NCBI RefSeq assembly: GCF_030463565.1
Contig: NC_134648.1
Location: forward strand, 46,686,346 to 46,750,345
From: Pelecanus crispus
Lineage: Eukaryota > Chordata > Aves > Pelecaniformes > Pelecanidae
Length of the DNA: 64,000 bases
Direction of reading: 5' to 3'
A program made the translations under genes and the position numbers. This document shows positions 12,591 to 24,900 of this stretch, piece by piece. How positions within the stretch are numbered: position 1 is the first letter of the stretch; each line of letters opens with the position of its first letter. The notes beneath the pieces are model-generated. The model saw only the letters and a list, made by a program, of their open reading frames with translations, was not told the DNA's origin and made no database searches.

Positions 12591-14489
12591 CTACAAAAAT
12601 GGGGTTTTGGAAAGTATCTACATGTGCCTTAGGCCAACCTGCAGACTATGTTGAGAAGTCAAACTGCCCTTTCCTGTTTTGTGACAGGTGGATTATAAAC
12701 ACAAGCTAAGACTTCTGGCATACTCTTTACAGGCAAAATCCTTAGGTAAAAACAAACCGTAACAAAAATAAAATGTCTAAGCGTGTTCCCAACTTAGAGT
12801 TGGTTTATATAAGAATTTCTTCTTTAAAGGATATTTTGATTGTCAGAACTATACCTTTTGTTTCATGAGGTTGAAATGAGCCAATGTTGGTATTTATAAT
12901 GGTATTATATCATTATTGGGATAATAAAATGCATTATTTCTAATCAAGCATTGCTACTTTATCAAGTAGTTGAGGTTAGAAATACATGCTTTTGAATCAA
13001 GAGCAACAGGCTTGGTTAAGATCAAGATCTCTCTAACAAGACCATTGGTTAAGATCAGTAGCTAAATTTTCTCAGTAAATTAATACATACAAACTCTGTT
13101 AAAGCAATCAGCCTAAGTAACTAGGCAGGCATTCAAACAATTTATTTTTGGAAAATGCTATCATTCTCTAATGTGAATGTAATTTTCCGTACCCGAAGAA
13201 GACTTCAATGAATGGAGATACAGAAATCCTCAAGCCTTCTAAGTAGGACATATAGCACATGGTACCTCATTATAATTATGCCTATGATGGCGTTTTGTTT
13301 TTTCTGGGCATACACGTCAAGCAGGTACGTGTGTGATGCCTAATAATGTTAGTACCTTTGCAGGAGTTACAATTTACAGGTAATTTATTTCAAAGAGCTT
13401 TTATTGACCCTTTTGGGTGCAGGGCATGGCCAAATGCTAGCATTGCAAAGTACTTAAATAAAATGGGCCAAAGGATGAATAAAATGTCTAAAATGCCTCC
13501 ATGAGTGACTGTGTGTTTATATGTATGAAATGCAATGAAACACAATGCAGAAAAGAACTGAAATTTTGTGGTGATGACACTACTATTAATAGTTTCAAAA
13601 CCAATCCTTTTTGCTCACATGTTCATAAAGATCAATCTAAAAGCATTCACATTTCCAGTCATACTATTGTTGAATGCCAATTTACAAAAATATGAAAGAA
13701 GAAACCCCCTCAATCAATGCTGCATAAGTAAATGCCCCTTAAAACACGTAAACAAAAATCAGATTATATTTGAACTATGGGTTTTCAAACAGACTAAAGT
13801 GCTGCAATCAACCAGATGTTCTTGTTGATGGGTTTGCAGCTATTGACTTATGCTCCTTCTCATATCAGCAACTGAAAGCTGATTCATATTCTCCCAGAAT
13901 ATGAATGTTAAAGAAAATAATTCTCTAGCTGAATTTACATAATTGTAGAGATTTGAGCAGTGTCAGATAGCACACTGCAAGTAAAGATTTTGCATGTTGT
14001 AGTTAAATATAAATCTTTTTTTTTTCACTGTATACTGGAAGCTAACACATCAGAATATACAACCTCTAAATCCCCAAATGTAAGGATGAATTTTCTGAGA
14101 AAAACTTGTATGACATCCCCAAGTGCTCTAACATCTAGCTAAAACACTCATATACAGCAATAGTCCTAAGAATGGTAAGATCATTTGCAAAGGCTTCTCA
14201 ATAAATGCATTTCTATAATAGAACATACATGCAAAAAGTCCTCAAGAGTCACAAAGAGTATCATCGAAATAGAACTTGTGTGCAATTACTAAAAACTGAA
14301 TAGGATTATTTTTATATGTAATTAAATTTCTGTGTAGAGATTATATATACATACATATGTATTCACAATCTACTTTTTAGTCACAGAAGAAAAAGAAACA
14401 GCTTGCTTAAGGGTCATGCAAAAGTGTCCATGTGCTAAATGTAATACCTTTGGCAAGGTGTCAAAGAGCACATGCTAGTCCCATTGGCG
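12591..14489. other. AT-rich intergenic DNA, no gene recognised
   Basis: It lies between the tandem array and the G/T-rich tract. Short AT microsatellite-like patches occur near 14340-14360. I see nothing else of note. Confidence 0.55.
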
Positions 14490-16235
14490 TGTCTAGGTGT
14501 ATATTGATTGGAGGTGATGACTGACATGAGGAAAATCATACAGCTGGAGAGGCTACATGTTTGTGTTGGAATAGCTGCTGGTGGTGATAAGGGGTATAGG
14601 GGTATATACAGTGCTAGAGAGAATAATTTCCTGATGATGGGTTATAATGAACTGGTGGTAATGCTGCACGTATCTGAATATTAAAGTGGTGGGTAGTGAT
14701 AATATGTACAATTGTGGTGGTGGGCAGACAGTGATAACAAGATGTGTGAACTGTAGGAGGTGATGGGTATGCATGGTAAAATGAGTAGGATGTAAGGATG
14801 CATGTGTGATGCTGAGTATAGTGGTGCTGTGGGGAGCATATAGCAGCATATGCACTGTGGTGAGATTTATGTGGTGTGGACCTGCTGTTCTTGACAAAAG
14901 GAGGTGGCGCTCGTAGGCGACAGTTTATGTGAAGAGGCAGGTTGGTGTCCATACAGGTGTGGTATGCTCACACATGTGAGTGACCACAGCTAACAGGATA
15001 ATCAAGTATTTTGTATGTATGCCTGTGCTGAGGGAGTGTTGGTGCAGTGAGCCAGTGTGAGGACATCAGTGAGTGACCATGTCTGGTTAATACAGAACAG
15101 GCAGGTGGTGATGGTATATGGAAATTGATTAAGTGGTTATGTGTAAGTATGTAAGGACAGACTGTATGCATGGCGCAATAACTTATAGGGAGATAAGAGA
15201 CATAATGCCCAGAAGAAGACATGTATGTGAAGGTCATACATTTTAAAAAAAAAAAAAAAAGCATACAAAAATTTATGCTTGCCAGGGTATAGAGATGCAG
15301 TATGAGGACTATCTGCTGGTGTTCATGTGTGTTTGGAACTGGTGGTGCAGATGAGGCATGTAAGGCAGCAGTGTCTGTCCAGAGATGACTGTATGAGTAG
15401 CTATTGGTGTATATGACTGTGCTTGTCCAGGATCAGGGAATGTGTACAAGATAGCACAGTGTGGGTCAGCGTGTAGAAGCAGTTTATGCATATAACATGA
15501 GATAAATCATTCATGTAGTGATGGCTACGTATATGTAAAAGTACTGTATGGATGAAGATGGTGTCAATGGTTTGTGTCACTGTATAGTGCTGAGGAGGGT
15601 TTATAGCCTCACCCTGCGTGGATACAACCCTTATCAGAGATATGTTTTAAGTACAATATTAAGAGAGGGGGTTGTAGTGCTGGTGATGTAGCGTGTGATG
15701 GTTCAGCATGAAGTGATCCTGTGAGTGGAAGCGGTATGTGAGGGGACAGAAGGGTGGACAGATGGTGTGTTTGCATAGCAGCATAGCTAGGATGGTCTTG
15801 GCACCATCGTGGTGTAAATAGTGATGGCAAGCTGTAGTGTGCAAACTGGTGCCTGCACTGGTGGATGTGTGATGGACAGGGGCAGAGCACGTGCTGGTGT
15901 GTCAGAATGGGACAGGGGAGCCATGTTTCAGGACTGAGCATGTGGAGAGGGGCAGGGCTGCAAAGTATTGGATGGTGCTAGTGCGCAATGTCTGGTGGTG
16001 GTGGGACAGGACAAGGTCGGGGGCACGGAGCTGCGTGCTGGTCGGAGGCATGGCCGTTGCTGTTTTCAGGCAGTGCTGGGCACTTAGGGTTGAAGGTTAT
16101 GTGGTCCATTGTAGTCAGTGCCATGCCTGGTGCCAGCGCCATGGGGTTGGCAACATGCACGGTGTGGTGACAGGAGAGGGTTACAGCAGCTGTGTAGGCA
16201 TGAGGCACGCCTGCCCAGGTAACATCACCCACCCA
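14490..16235. repeat. G/T-rich, C-poor cryptically repetitive tract
   Basis: For about 1.7 kb the plus strand is dominated by TGGTG, GTGTG, GTATG and GCATG words with few C residues. The complementary strand gives several His/Thr/Ser/Pro-rich frames that are composition artefacts. The units look like a heavily diverged short minisatellite, but I cannot fix a period by eye. An A-run of about 17 lies at 15244-15260. The tract ends close to the SSTR1 CpG island. Confidence 0.55.
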
Positions 16236-16584
16236 CTCATGACCCAGGCTTTTTTCCTAAAGGAGAAATGGTGGTCCCTTTGCCTGGGGTGGCCCTGGCC
16301 CAGACCCAGGTGCCATGGAGGGGAAGCAGTGCAGAACGGAGCGGGAGAGGATGCTGGATGGGGGGCGACCAGTGCGGGGTGCGGGAAACAACAGTGGATG
16401 GGGATTGCAGTATGGGGTCGGGCAGCATTGCGGGGGCGGGGGGGGGGAGGCGGGGGGGACCGGGGGGAGGCCGCACTCCGGCAGCCCCGGAGCTGCCAGA
16501 GCTGCGAACAGCCGGAGGGCGGGATGGGAGGCGGGCGGGCGGGCGGGGGGGGGGTGGGAGGGACACCCACTTACGTCTCCTCCA

Positions 16585-16624
16585 GCATTTTTTTTTTTTC
16601 CTCTTTCCGTCCTCCTTTTCGTAG
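16585..16624 (+). promoter_or_regulatory. SSTR1: Candidate 3' splice site before the SSTR1 coding exon
   Basis: An almost pure pyrimidine run (T-run, then CCTCTTTCC, then TCCTCCTTTTC) ends in GTAG at 16621-16624. That is the layout of a vertebrate acceptor: polypyrimidine tract then AG. A CTTAC word at about 16570 could serve as a branch site. This would place one or more non-coding exons of SSTR1 upstream. I could not identify the matching donor. Confidence 0.45.
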
Positions 16625-16828
16625 CTGGTGACGCGCCGCTACCTATTAATCATTCACCAGCCGGGGAGCAGCAATTACTGCCACTCGGAGGAGCGGCGCC
16701 GGCAGCCGCCTGCTTCCCCATGCCAGCGCCCCGGAGCCGCCGCGGCCGGAGCCCTGCCGGGATGCCGAGCCCGGCCAGCGGCAGGCGCCTGCTGCTCTGA
16801 GCCGGGGGCGGGGAGGTCCGGGCGGAGG
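16625..16828 (+). other. SSTR1: Probable SSTR1 5' untranslated part of the coding exon
   Basis: The stretch between the pyrimidine tract/TAG at 16585-16624 and the SSTR1 ATG is GC-rich. It begins with a TGACGC word at 16628 and contains a short AT-rich pocket (CTATTAATCATTC). If TAG at 16622-16624 is a splice acceptor, the exon starts at 16625. If not, transcription may start inside this interval. The sequence alone does not decide. Confidence 0.45.
16720..16800 (+). CDS. Upstream ORF in the SSTR1 leader (26 codons)
   Basis: An ATG at 16720 opens a 26-codon, arginine- and proline-rich reading frame. It ends in TGA at 16798-16800, 28 bases before the SSTR1 ATG and in a different frame. A second in-frame ATG lies at 16762. 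The encoded peptide matches no domain I know. If the transcript includes this leader, the frame is more likely to influence initiation at SSTR1 than to make a working peptide. Both the transcript and any translation are inferred. Confidence 0.4.
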   Translation: MPAPRSRRGRSPAGMPSPASGRRLLL

Positions 16829-18016
16829 ATGCTCCCCAATGGCACCTGCACCAGGCTTCCGGGCGGTGCAGGCAGCGGCAGCGGCGGCAGCGGCAGCGGT
16901 GGCGGCGGAGCCGGCAGCGCCTCGGAGGAGGCGGCGGCGGGGGGCATGGACTCGGGCGGCAGGAACTCCTCCGGCGCCCCGAACAGCACCCTGAGCGAGT
17001 CTCAGGGCAGCGCCATCCTCATCTCATTCATCTACTCCGTGGTATGTCTGGTGGGGCTGTGCGGCAACTCCATGGTCATCTATGTGATCCTACGCTATGC
17101 CAAGATGAAGACGGCCACCAACATCTACATCCTCAACTTGGCCATCGCGGACGAGCTGCTGATGCTCAGCGTCCCCTTTCTGGTCACCTCCACCCTGCTG
17201 CACCACTGGCCCTTCGGCTCACTGCTCTGCCGCCTGGTGCTCAGCGTGGATGCCATCAACATGTTCACCAGCATCTACTGCCTGACCGTGCTCAGCGTGG
17301 ACCGCTACATTGCTGTGGTGCACCCCATCAAGGCGGCTAGGTACCGCCGGCCCACTGTGGCTAAGATGGTCAATCTGGGTGTCTGGGTGCTTTCCATCCT
17401 CATCATCCTGCCTATCATCATCTTCTCCAACACGGCGGCCAACAGCGATGGAACGGTGGCTTGCAACATGCTCATGCCAGAGCCCACCCAGAGGTGGCTG
17501 GTGGTCTTTGTGGTCTACACCTTTCTGATGGGCTTCTTGCTGCCTGTGGTGGCCATCTGCCTCTGCTACATCCTCATCATTGCCAAGATGCGCATGGTGG
17601 CCCTGAAGGCTGGCTGGCAGCAACGCAAACGCTCGGAGCGCAAGATCACCCTCATGGTCATGATGGTGGTGATGGTCTTTGTCATCTGCTGGATGCCCTT
17701 CTACATCGTGCAGCTGGTCAATGTCTTTGTAGAGCAGGATGATGCCACCATCAGTCAGCTCTCCGTCATCTTGGGCTACGCCAACAGCTGTGCCAACCCC
17801 ATCCTCTATGGCTTTCTCTCGGACAACTTCAAACGGTCCTTCCAGCGGCTGCTCTGCCTCAGTTGGATGGACAATGCTGCAGAGGAACCCATCGACTACT
17901 ATGCCACTGCCCTCAAGAGCAGGGCGTACAGCATGGAGGACTTTCCCCCAGACAACTTGGAGTCAGGGAGCATGTACAGGAATGGCACTTGCACCTCCAG
18001 GATTACCACCCTCTGA
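16829..18016 (+). CDS. SSTR1: Somatostatin receptor type 1, complete single-exon coding region
   Basis: This encodes a 395-residue class A GPCR; human SSTR1 has 391. SSTR1 binds somatostatin-14/28 at the plasma membrane and couples to Gi/o, lowering cAMP. Seven hydrophobic segments are visible at about 62-86, 97-121, 133-155, 178-200, 223-250, 272-297 and 308-330. Key residues are the TM3 aspartate D141 (ligand contact in this family), DRY at 158-160, the C134-C212 disulfide pair, CWMPFY at 287-292, the somatostatin-receptor signature [11 protein letters not shown] at 317-327, and C343 as a likely palmitoylation site. N-glycosylation sequons lie at N4, N46 and N52. The tail ends in TTL. The core matches my memory of SSTR1 much better than SSTR4. 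The start was chosen because MLPNGT aligns with the mammalian MFPNGT start and has A at -3; the frame is open further upstream but without an ATG. The N-terminus carries a Gly/Ser-rich expansion. The downstream neighbour is the convergent CLEC14A. Confidence 0.97.
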   Translation: MLPNGTCTRLPGGAGSGSGGSGSGGGGAGSASEEAAAGGMDSGGRNSSGAPNSTLSESQGSAILISFIYSVVCLVGLCGNSMVIYVILRYAKMKTATNIYILNLAIADELLMLSVPFLVTSTLLHHWPFGSLLCRLVLSVDAINMFTSIYCLTVLSVDRYIAVVHPIKAARYRRPTVAKMVNLGVWVLSILIILPIIIFSNTAANSDGTVACNMLMPEPTQRWLVVFVVYTFLMGFLLPVVAICLCYILIIAKMRMVALKAGWQQRKRSERKITLMVMMVVMVFVICWMPFYIVQLVNVFVEQDDATISQLSVILGYANSCANPILYGFLSDNFKRSFQRLLCLSWMDNAAEEPIDYYATALKSRAYSMEDFPPDNLESGSMYRNGTCTSRITTL

Positions 18017-18955
18017 GGAAGCATTTCTGTCCCCCTGCTCCCCTACTGCACCCCAGCAGGAGGGTGAGCGAGGCCAGGGCTGTGGCATGGGGTGGCTGGG
18101 AGGGAGGGGGTTTTGGTCCTGCCCACCAACAGTGGTGTCTGGCATGAGAAGGAGCAAAGAAAACCCCACGTCCTCGGTCTGCTGCCCCATCCACCCCCCC
18201 CGACCGCCTCCCTTGAGAGCGGGTGCGTTCACTGATGCTTTGACACCCACTTAGCAAATTGCCGCACTCGTGGGTCAACTTAGGGTCTGGCAGCCAGGCT
18301 CTGCCACCCCTCTCTGTGTCTGACGAGTGGCTGTACGGGTCCCACAGTGAGTCTCCCCTCACCTTTTGTACAGGTTGCCCTCCCTCTCGGTTGGTGGGAC
18401 CCCCCCAGGCCACTGAGTAGAGCCTGCCTCAGTCAAGCCCCCAGCATTCAGGCTCAGACTCCCCCCCAGCTGAAAGCGACCCTGCTCACAGCATCTGTCA
18501 GTACACACATCCCCTTCAGAGAGTAGAAATGCTGGGAAAATTCCCCCCCAACACACACCTTGCCTTCCTTCAGGAAGGAGCAAGTAGCCTCTCTCTCTCC
18601 CCCTGCCCCCCCTCCCCCCCCCCCCAGAATAAAAAAGAAAGCGGGGAGCAAAAAGGCCCCGAGAAAAGAAGCAGCATAGTCATGGAGCCATCTTTTGCTT
18701 TGCAGACAGCTTCCACCTCACTGGGGTTCTGGCTCTCTGTGCTACACTCGCAGGAAGCAGGGCAGAAAAGGTCTCCGGAAAAAAATCTGATTATTGCTGT
18801 GTTTCAGAGCTGCACAGCAGGTTGCTGATAACAGGAGATAAACAGTCCTGTGACTCACAGGGAGCAGAGCACTGAGCCTGGAGTTGGGGAGAGCAGTGAG
18901 CTGGGAAATGTTTAAATGTGTCCATACATACAATAAAGTGTGCTAATAATAAAGT
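18017..18955 (+). other. SSTR1: SSTR1 3' untranslated region with tandem poly(A) signals
   Basis: After the TGA the sequence stays moderately GC-rich without a long plausible coding frame. A C-run lies at 18601-18627, and an AATAAA-type word follows at about 18628. Two AATAAA hexamers lie close together at 18932-18937 and 18948-18953, after which composition falls to the AT-rich background. This is the likely main 3' end, giving a UTR near 0.93 kb. Confidence 0.55.
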
Positions 18956-21900
18956 TTAAAGGGAGCGCTAGACTGTGAAGCTATTGTCTTGCGCCTGCTC
19001 CATCAGCTGTGAAACAGCAACGAAGGGAGCTGAGACAGTTTTGAATGACCTGGGTGGCCGCAAGGTCACTTCAGCCTATATGGAAAAAGAGGGATTAGTT
19101 TCAAAATCACCATCAGGCTCTGAAATAAATACTTGACAAAAAAGGTAGCTCTTTGATAATAGCTATTACCCTAGCTCGTTTCTTCTGTTGCACTAAAAAA
19201 ATAAAATGGGTTTCATATGTTGCCAATGTAATATACTGGCCCAGAGCTTCTTAATGTTTCATTTCTGAAAATTCTTGTTTTCAGTGTGTGCCAGACGTCT
19301 TTTTGTTTTATTTTTTTTTTATTTGATTCTTGTCACTGTGTTGTGAATGTGTTTCTCTGAGGCAATTTATACTGTGTACTTATGTCTGTGGTGGCTACTT
19401 GCAAGGTTGTATTTAAAATGGGTGATGCTCAAGAAGGCTCCTTTCCAGATGAAAAGGTTGTCACTTTTTCTAACTCTTTCATCTACGGTGTCTCCCCCAC
19501 AAAAATTCTCTTTCTTGAATTTTCTCTCTTCCTCTCTCATGGCAGAACAATTTTTGTATAGACGAATGAAGCTTTCTTGTTTGATAAATGACAGCTGATT
19601 AAACAAACCCTTCTATCTCTGCTCCCTCTTATCCCAGATGTAAGAATTGGCACGGACCATGTTGAAATAAGCATCTATGTTTTTTTGCTTTCTACCACCT
19701 ATGTTAACAGTGTCACACAGTGGCAGGTGTCCCAGTAGCTGAGACAAATCTCTTCTCTAGCACAATACCGTGGTTGTATTAATTATAACTACTGGCAATC
19801 TGAAGCAAGAGGTTGGGAAAAATCTCTAGCAACAGCATACCCGTAGCATCATACTGGTAGCTACGGTGCTTAAGTACACTGTTAAGTGTAAGGTTGACAA
19901 CTAAGGCATCTAGCATTTGTGGTGGTGGACTTGGTACAGGTTTTTGTTAAATTATACCCTTTAACTTTTCTCAGCAGCAAAAAGCAAGATACTACTTTGT
20001 ACATTTCTTTCACCAAAAATTAGGTACTGTTAAATGAATGTATAAATTTAGTATTTCAAAGTTGTCTGACTCAAAGCCCATTGAAATGAGAGAAAAAATA
20101 CTAATTCACTTCAATGGACAGTGAGTCAGCTCCTTTTAGTTTAAAAACTGCTAACGTGGAATCTGTTACATCCTTATTAAAATATTTTGTGAAAAGCTTT
20201 AACAATTGTACAGTTTCTTTTCTTTTACTTCCCAGTGGACCTCATTTAAAGAAAAACACGCAAACACTAATTTTGGTAATGTTTTACATGCACACATGGG
20301 GAAAAACAAGGACGAAATCTCTTTATAAGCTTATTTAACTTTTCACAGAAACCAAACATCTGTCAAAACAGTAAAATGCTCCACAATACCACGTGGTGCT
20401 ATTTGTAGAGCTTCACTTAAAATCCCACTCACAATCTCTTCAAAATGGTATAAATCTCATAATCTTATGTTGCCTTTTTCACCCAGACATATTGTTATGT
20501 ATGGTCAGATTAAATAGACAGTCGGACTACTTTCTACTGTTGGATTTGTTTAACATCAGAGATGATGAAGCAAGAGTTAAGAAGCAGTGATTCATACCCG
20601 ATACTCAGCTTTGATGAAAAGCTGAGCCTGGTTTGTTTTTTTTTTTTCTTTTTAATTTTTTTTCTTTACTTTGCCTTTAAACAAATCTGTGATGGATGCC
20701 TGCACACCTACCAACATGTACACTTTTATTTCAGTTCTCCCAGGCAAAGCACAGTGGGGTGCTGTTCATACTTGGCAGAGTAGCCGGGTGCTGCCGCAGA
20801 GGCTGTTGGTGCCTCAGTAGATGTCAGGCTTTCCTTCAGATAGATGCGCTAATTCACTTCCAGCCAGCAGTGCCCGTATGATTATTGGCTAAAACACCCT
20901 CTATAGTTTCAGCTGGAAACAAAATCTGTTTATCCTAAACTAACAGTTCTTCCTGCTATTTTTTCACCCTGAGTTTAGTTTGACTCTGGCAGTGGGAGAG
21001 GTGACCAACAGCTGTAAATCACTCTTAATTTGCTTTGGAAGAAAAAGTTAATTCTGTTTTATTATTCCCAATAGTAGAACATAACTGCAAGGAAAAAAAA
21101 AAAAAAAGTTGTCCTCATGAAATTATGTGGACCAGAAAACAAACAGATCTCTTTTTAATGCTTTCCAAATTGCAAATAAGAGTCTTCAGATTTCATATGG
21201 AAACGATTTGAACTAATGCTTAATTCACTGAAAAAAAAAAAAAAAAGAGTACAGTGACATACTTCTTGGTGACATTTTGCCTCTTTATACAGCTATAACA
21301 TAATTAATCTACAAATGGGTAAACTGTAATTTGTAACCAGTGGTATGCTGCTGCATTTTACCCATGAGCTTAATATTTTAAAAATACTGCAATATATGTC
21401 ATGGAAATTGGCCCTGTGCCACAACAACTTTTGTTGTTCTTTGTTTAGCCTAAGACCTATACCTAAAAGTGTGATAGCTCTGAATAGTATCTAGTCAATA
21501 GACTGGACTACTTCCCGTGGTACACACAAAGAGAGAATGGCCTTCACATGGCACATCATCACATAGCTCTGCAGCATTTTCCCACTCAAAGGAGGGTATG
21601 CGGGAAATTACTCTCCTTTCTCACTAGGCTTCCCAGCTCAGTAGCAAAGATGACACTTCTCATAACCCTGGGGCTGACTGCTATGTGCAGTTAGTGGGCT
21701 TGAACCAGACTGGTCGCAGAGGCACTTTGTATCTGGGCTGTGGATGGAAAAAGTGATGGCCACATGTAGATCCTCTGCCTCTTGAGATGGTCCCTACAGC
21801 AGAGAACATCACACAGTGTATGGTTTCTTTGCATTCAACACTTAAAGAACCCATCTGATTTCTTCACAGAGAAGGAGAATCAGATTTCTGAATGTGAGGT

Positions 21901-24900
21901 AAGCATTTCTGAAATGCCAGGTTTCCAGTGATTCAGAATAAACTAAAAGGCTTTCTGGTTGTTTTTGAACTAAAAGTCTGCATTTCAAATGTATGTGGCA
22001 CACTCTATTAACACTGTGACTATATACTGTATTTTAACCAGTTTCCAAAAATCAGCATCCTAATTTTAAATATTAAACTAAATCTTACTGAAATAAAATG
22101 ACTCACTGATAAGTTATGTAAGATTTGACTTTTCTCTGCCATGTTTCCAGAACAGCAGTGTAAATTACTGTCTTAAAATCCTGCCAAAAAAATCCAAGAA
22201 AAGTAATTAAAAAAAAAGCCAGAAGAAATTAGCCAAGAAAGAAACTTCAATCCAATGTTCTAAACTCTGTGATTTCAGCCCCTAGAAACCTTCCCTGACT
22301 CGAGGGCTCTACAGACAAGAATGTGAATTATGAATCTCTAGAGGAGAGTAAAATATTTCTGCTCTATTGTATATTCAGCACTTCCATCCTCTTCAACACA
22401 GAGCCCTGTTAGACTGATAACTGTAGGCTAAGCCACAGGAAGAAGGTGCAATTTACTAATTACATTTCTCTTTGAGAATAATGCTTTTAAGTATTATATT
22501 TTGTTGAGAGAAATAGCCAGGAAGAACAGGGGAATCACAGAGTATTTCCAAGTATGTCACTAGATGGTTACAAACCCAGCACAGTTTTGACAAGAAAGGT
22601 TCTTTTCAATAAAAGCTAACTAGGCCCACCCCCTTCCAGCCTTGTTTCCCCAAAAACGTAAAATCTGGATTTGGCAGAGTAGGAAGCAACCATGAAGAAG
22701 AGACAGCAAGGCAGTGTATCCTACTTGAGATATATAGGTTTTCATTTCCAGTGTGGATGGAATACATTTGTCATTATATCATGTCTATGATGGGTAGAGT
22801 CATCTTGAAAGCAATATAGATGTACAGAAGACCTGTTCTACTCTCCCTTTTCCCCCCAAAAGTCTATCCTATACAGGTTCTTATGCTATGTAATATGACT
22901 TAGGGTCACTCTGTGGGTTCTTGAGCTTCCTAACTAGAAAGGCTCAGAAAAAAGTGCCCAAATGCATAGCATTACCAGATAAGAATTACCAGATTTATGA
23001 CTTGGGAACTGATGATTACTGTGATGATCACGGTAATTGGATTGTATCGGCTCTGCTTACAGTGCTGGTGACAGTGCTGTTTTCAGTGTACACATGAGCC
23101 CTACCAATCATAAAACTCTCTAAGACAACCGAGAGGGAAGCTGTGAGCTTCTGCAAGGGGGCTGTAACGCACTGCATGCTGAACAATGCTGAGTAACATC
23201 AGTGCCGGTGCTGACAGACTGATAAAAGCAAAGGGCCACAAGTTCAACTGATTCATGCAAGACTTGCAGGTACTCGAATTTACAACAGCAAGCTCAGATG
23301 ATTGCCAGTCAGCTGGAATAGTTCAAAACGTGGCAAAGCTGTACAAAGCAAGTATGTATGTGTGTACACACACACAACATGCATGCGCATATATATGCTT
23401 CCTTCTTGTAAAATATCTAAACATCCTATTTGGTCTGTTATCCAACATGTAAAGGGATGAATTAGAATGTATATTAATTATAAAGGAATTAATGATTAGT
23501 AAAATTCAGATTCCAGTTGCTGGACAGTTAGGCAGCACAATTTTACTATTTAGGCAATAGTAAGTCTTTGGTTTGCTTTTATGCAGCTCTGGTGTGTAGA
23601 GGAAATTGGAGCATTAATTCTACTAAGGAGGTGAGTCCATGGCTGGAGAGGTTGGAGCTGGTAGAGGACGGAATCTTGGAAAAAAAAAAAACATGACTAG
23701 TCTTTGATTTAGAACTGGAGTGGCTATATTTGGAGATATCCCTTTGATGTTCAGAAAGTTTGGAGCTGGCTAGCACTCACTGAGAGCTGCAATTGCCCAG
23801 CACTTCAGGAAATCACTCTCCATGCCTACTGCATGGACCAAGCACACCCTTCCTCAGCTAGGATAAGAGGAACATCTCCATCTGAGGTCTAAACCAGAAG
23901 ACTAATGGAGGCTATGATTATGGTCTTTTCATTATTTAATTGGGATAAACAGGTTATAATACATTGTAAATGTATACAAAAGGTGCATTATCTATCAGAG
24001 TACCAGCTAAAAGCTGGGGATCTTGTTGCTCTGGTTTCTGCTAAAAACAGACATAGATGGAACTTGCCCCCTTATCCAGTCAATGAGAGACAAGTCATGG
24101 ATAAAAGAAAAATTTGAAAAGCACTACTTTATTGAGCAGAAAAATCAATACCAGTATTAGTGAGTTTATTTTCCTAACATTGCAGCAGAATTATTTTGCA
24201 CATCATTTAGTCACAGAAAGAGAAGAGACACTTTTAGAAGCTAAACTTACTGGACAATATTGTAAAGAAGCTTTTTTTGATGAGTCTTCATAAAAACTAG
24301 AACAACTTTGATATTAAAACATGCTTATTATCTTATGCCTTGTATTTTCTATACCATTTTGTATTCTTTCTATAAACTCAAGTGTCTTCATAAGAAAAGT
24401 TGCTTATTTACCCATTGAAGACTCTTGGCTACTATCAATAGCTGATGTCAGTGATGTTTTGAACAGCTACATCAGCTAAAGATCTAGTCTATGGTTCATG
24501 CCTTAGATTTATACAAATTACACAAATCAATTGCAAGACCGCATGAATGAATGAAAGAAAATTCAATGAAATGAAAGGTAAGAAACACAGAGAATGGGGG
24601 TTTTTTTGATGGCACAGTATATACTTTGTTTTAATTTTTATGCCAGTAGCTGTTAACTGATCACATAGTGAGTCCAGAAGAAACTGAATCTCATCTGCTA
24701 TTTGTACTAATACAAGATTGTATGAAATCCTCATCAGTTAACTGGGAAATAAAGTTGTGGGAAAGGCTCTCTCAGATGTTTTCATGTGAAGTTGTTACAG
24801 GTGTGGGGGACAGGTGGGATTTTAATTGTCACTGGTTTTGTTCCTGTTATTTATGGTGGAAAAGAAGGTGGAAAGTTTGCAGGGCTTTATGGGGTGTCAT

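Larger units (their letters stand above)
16400..17060 (+). promoter_or_regulatory. SSTR1: CpG island with G-runs at the 5' end of SSTR1
   Basis: GC content jumps sharply at about 16.3 kb, and CpG is frequent from about 16.42 kb into the first transmembrane segments. Within it, 16428-16472 and 16528-16562 carry many G-runs of four or more on the plus strand, adequate for G-quadruplexes. No TATA box is obvious at a sensible distance. Promoter function is inferred from composition and position. Confidence 0.6.

Noticed and set aside
14553-15941. His/Thr/Ser-rich proteins on the minus strand
   Set aside because: They follow from the C-poor G/T-rich composition of the opposite strand. No start context, domain or conserved motif is visible.
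16628-16828. N-terminal extension of SSTR1 to 462 residues
   Set aside because: The extension has no ATG, only a GTG at 16628, and is not present in SSTR1 of other vertebrates as I know it.
16829-18016. SSTR4 as the identity of the receptor
   Set aside because: The MLPNGT start, the near-invariant SSTR1 core, the [13 protein letters not shown]-terminus and the CLEC14A neighbour fit SSTR1.
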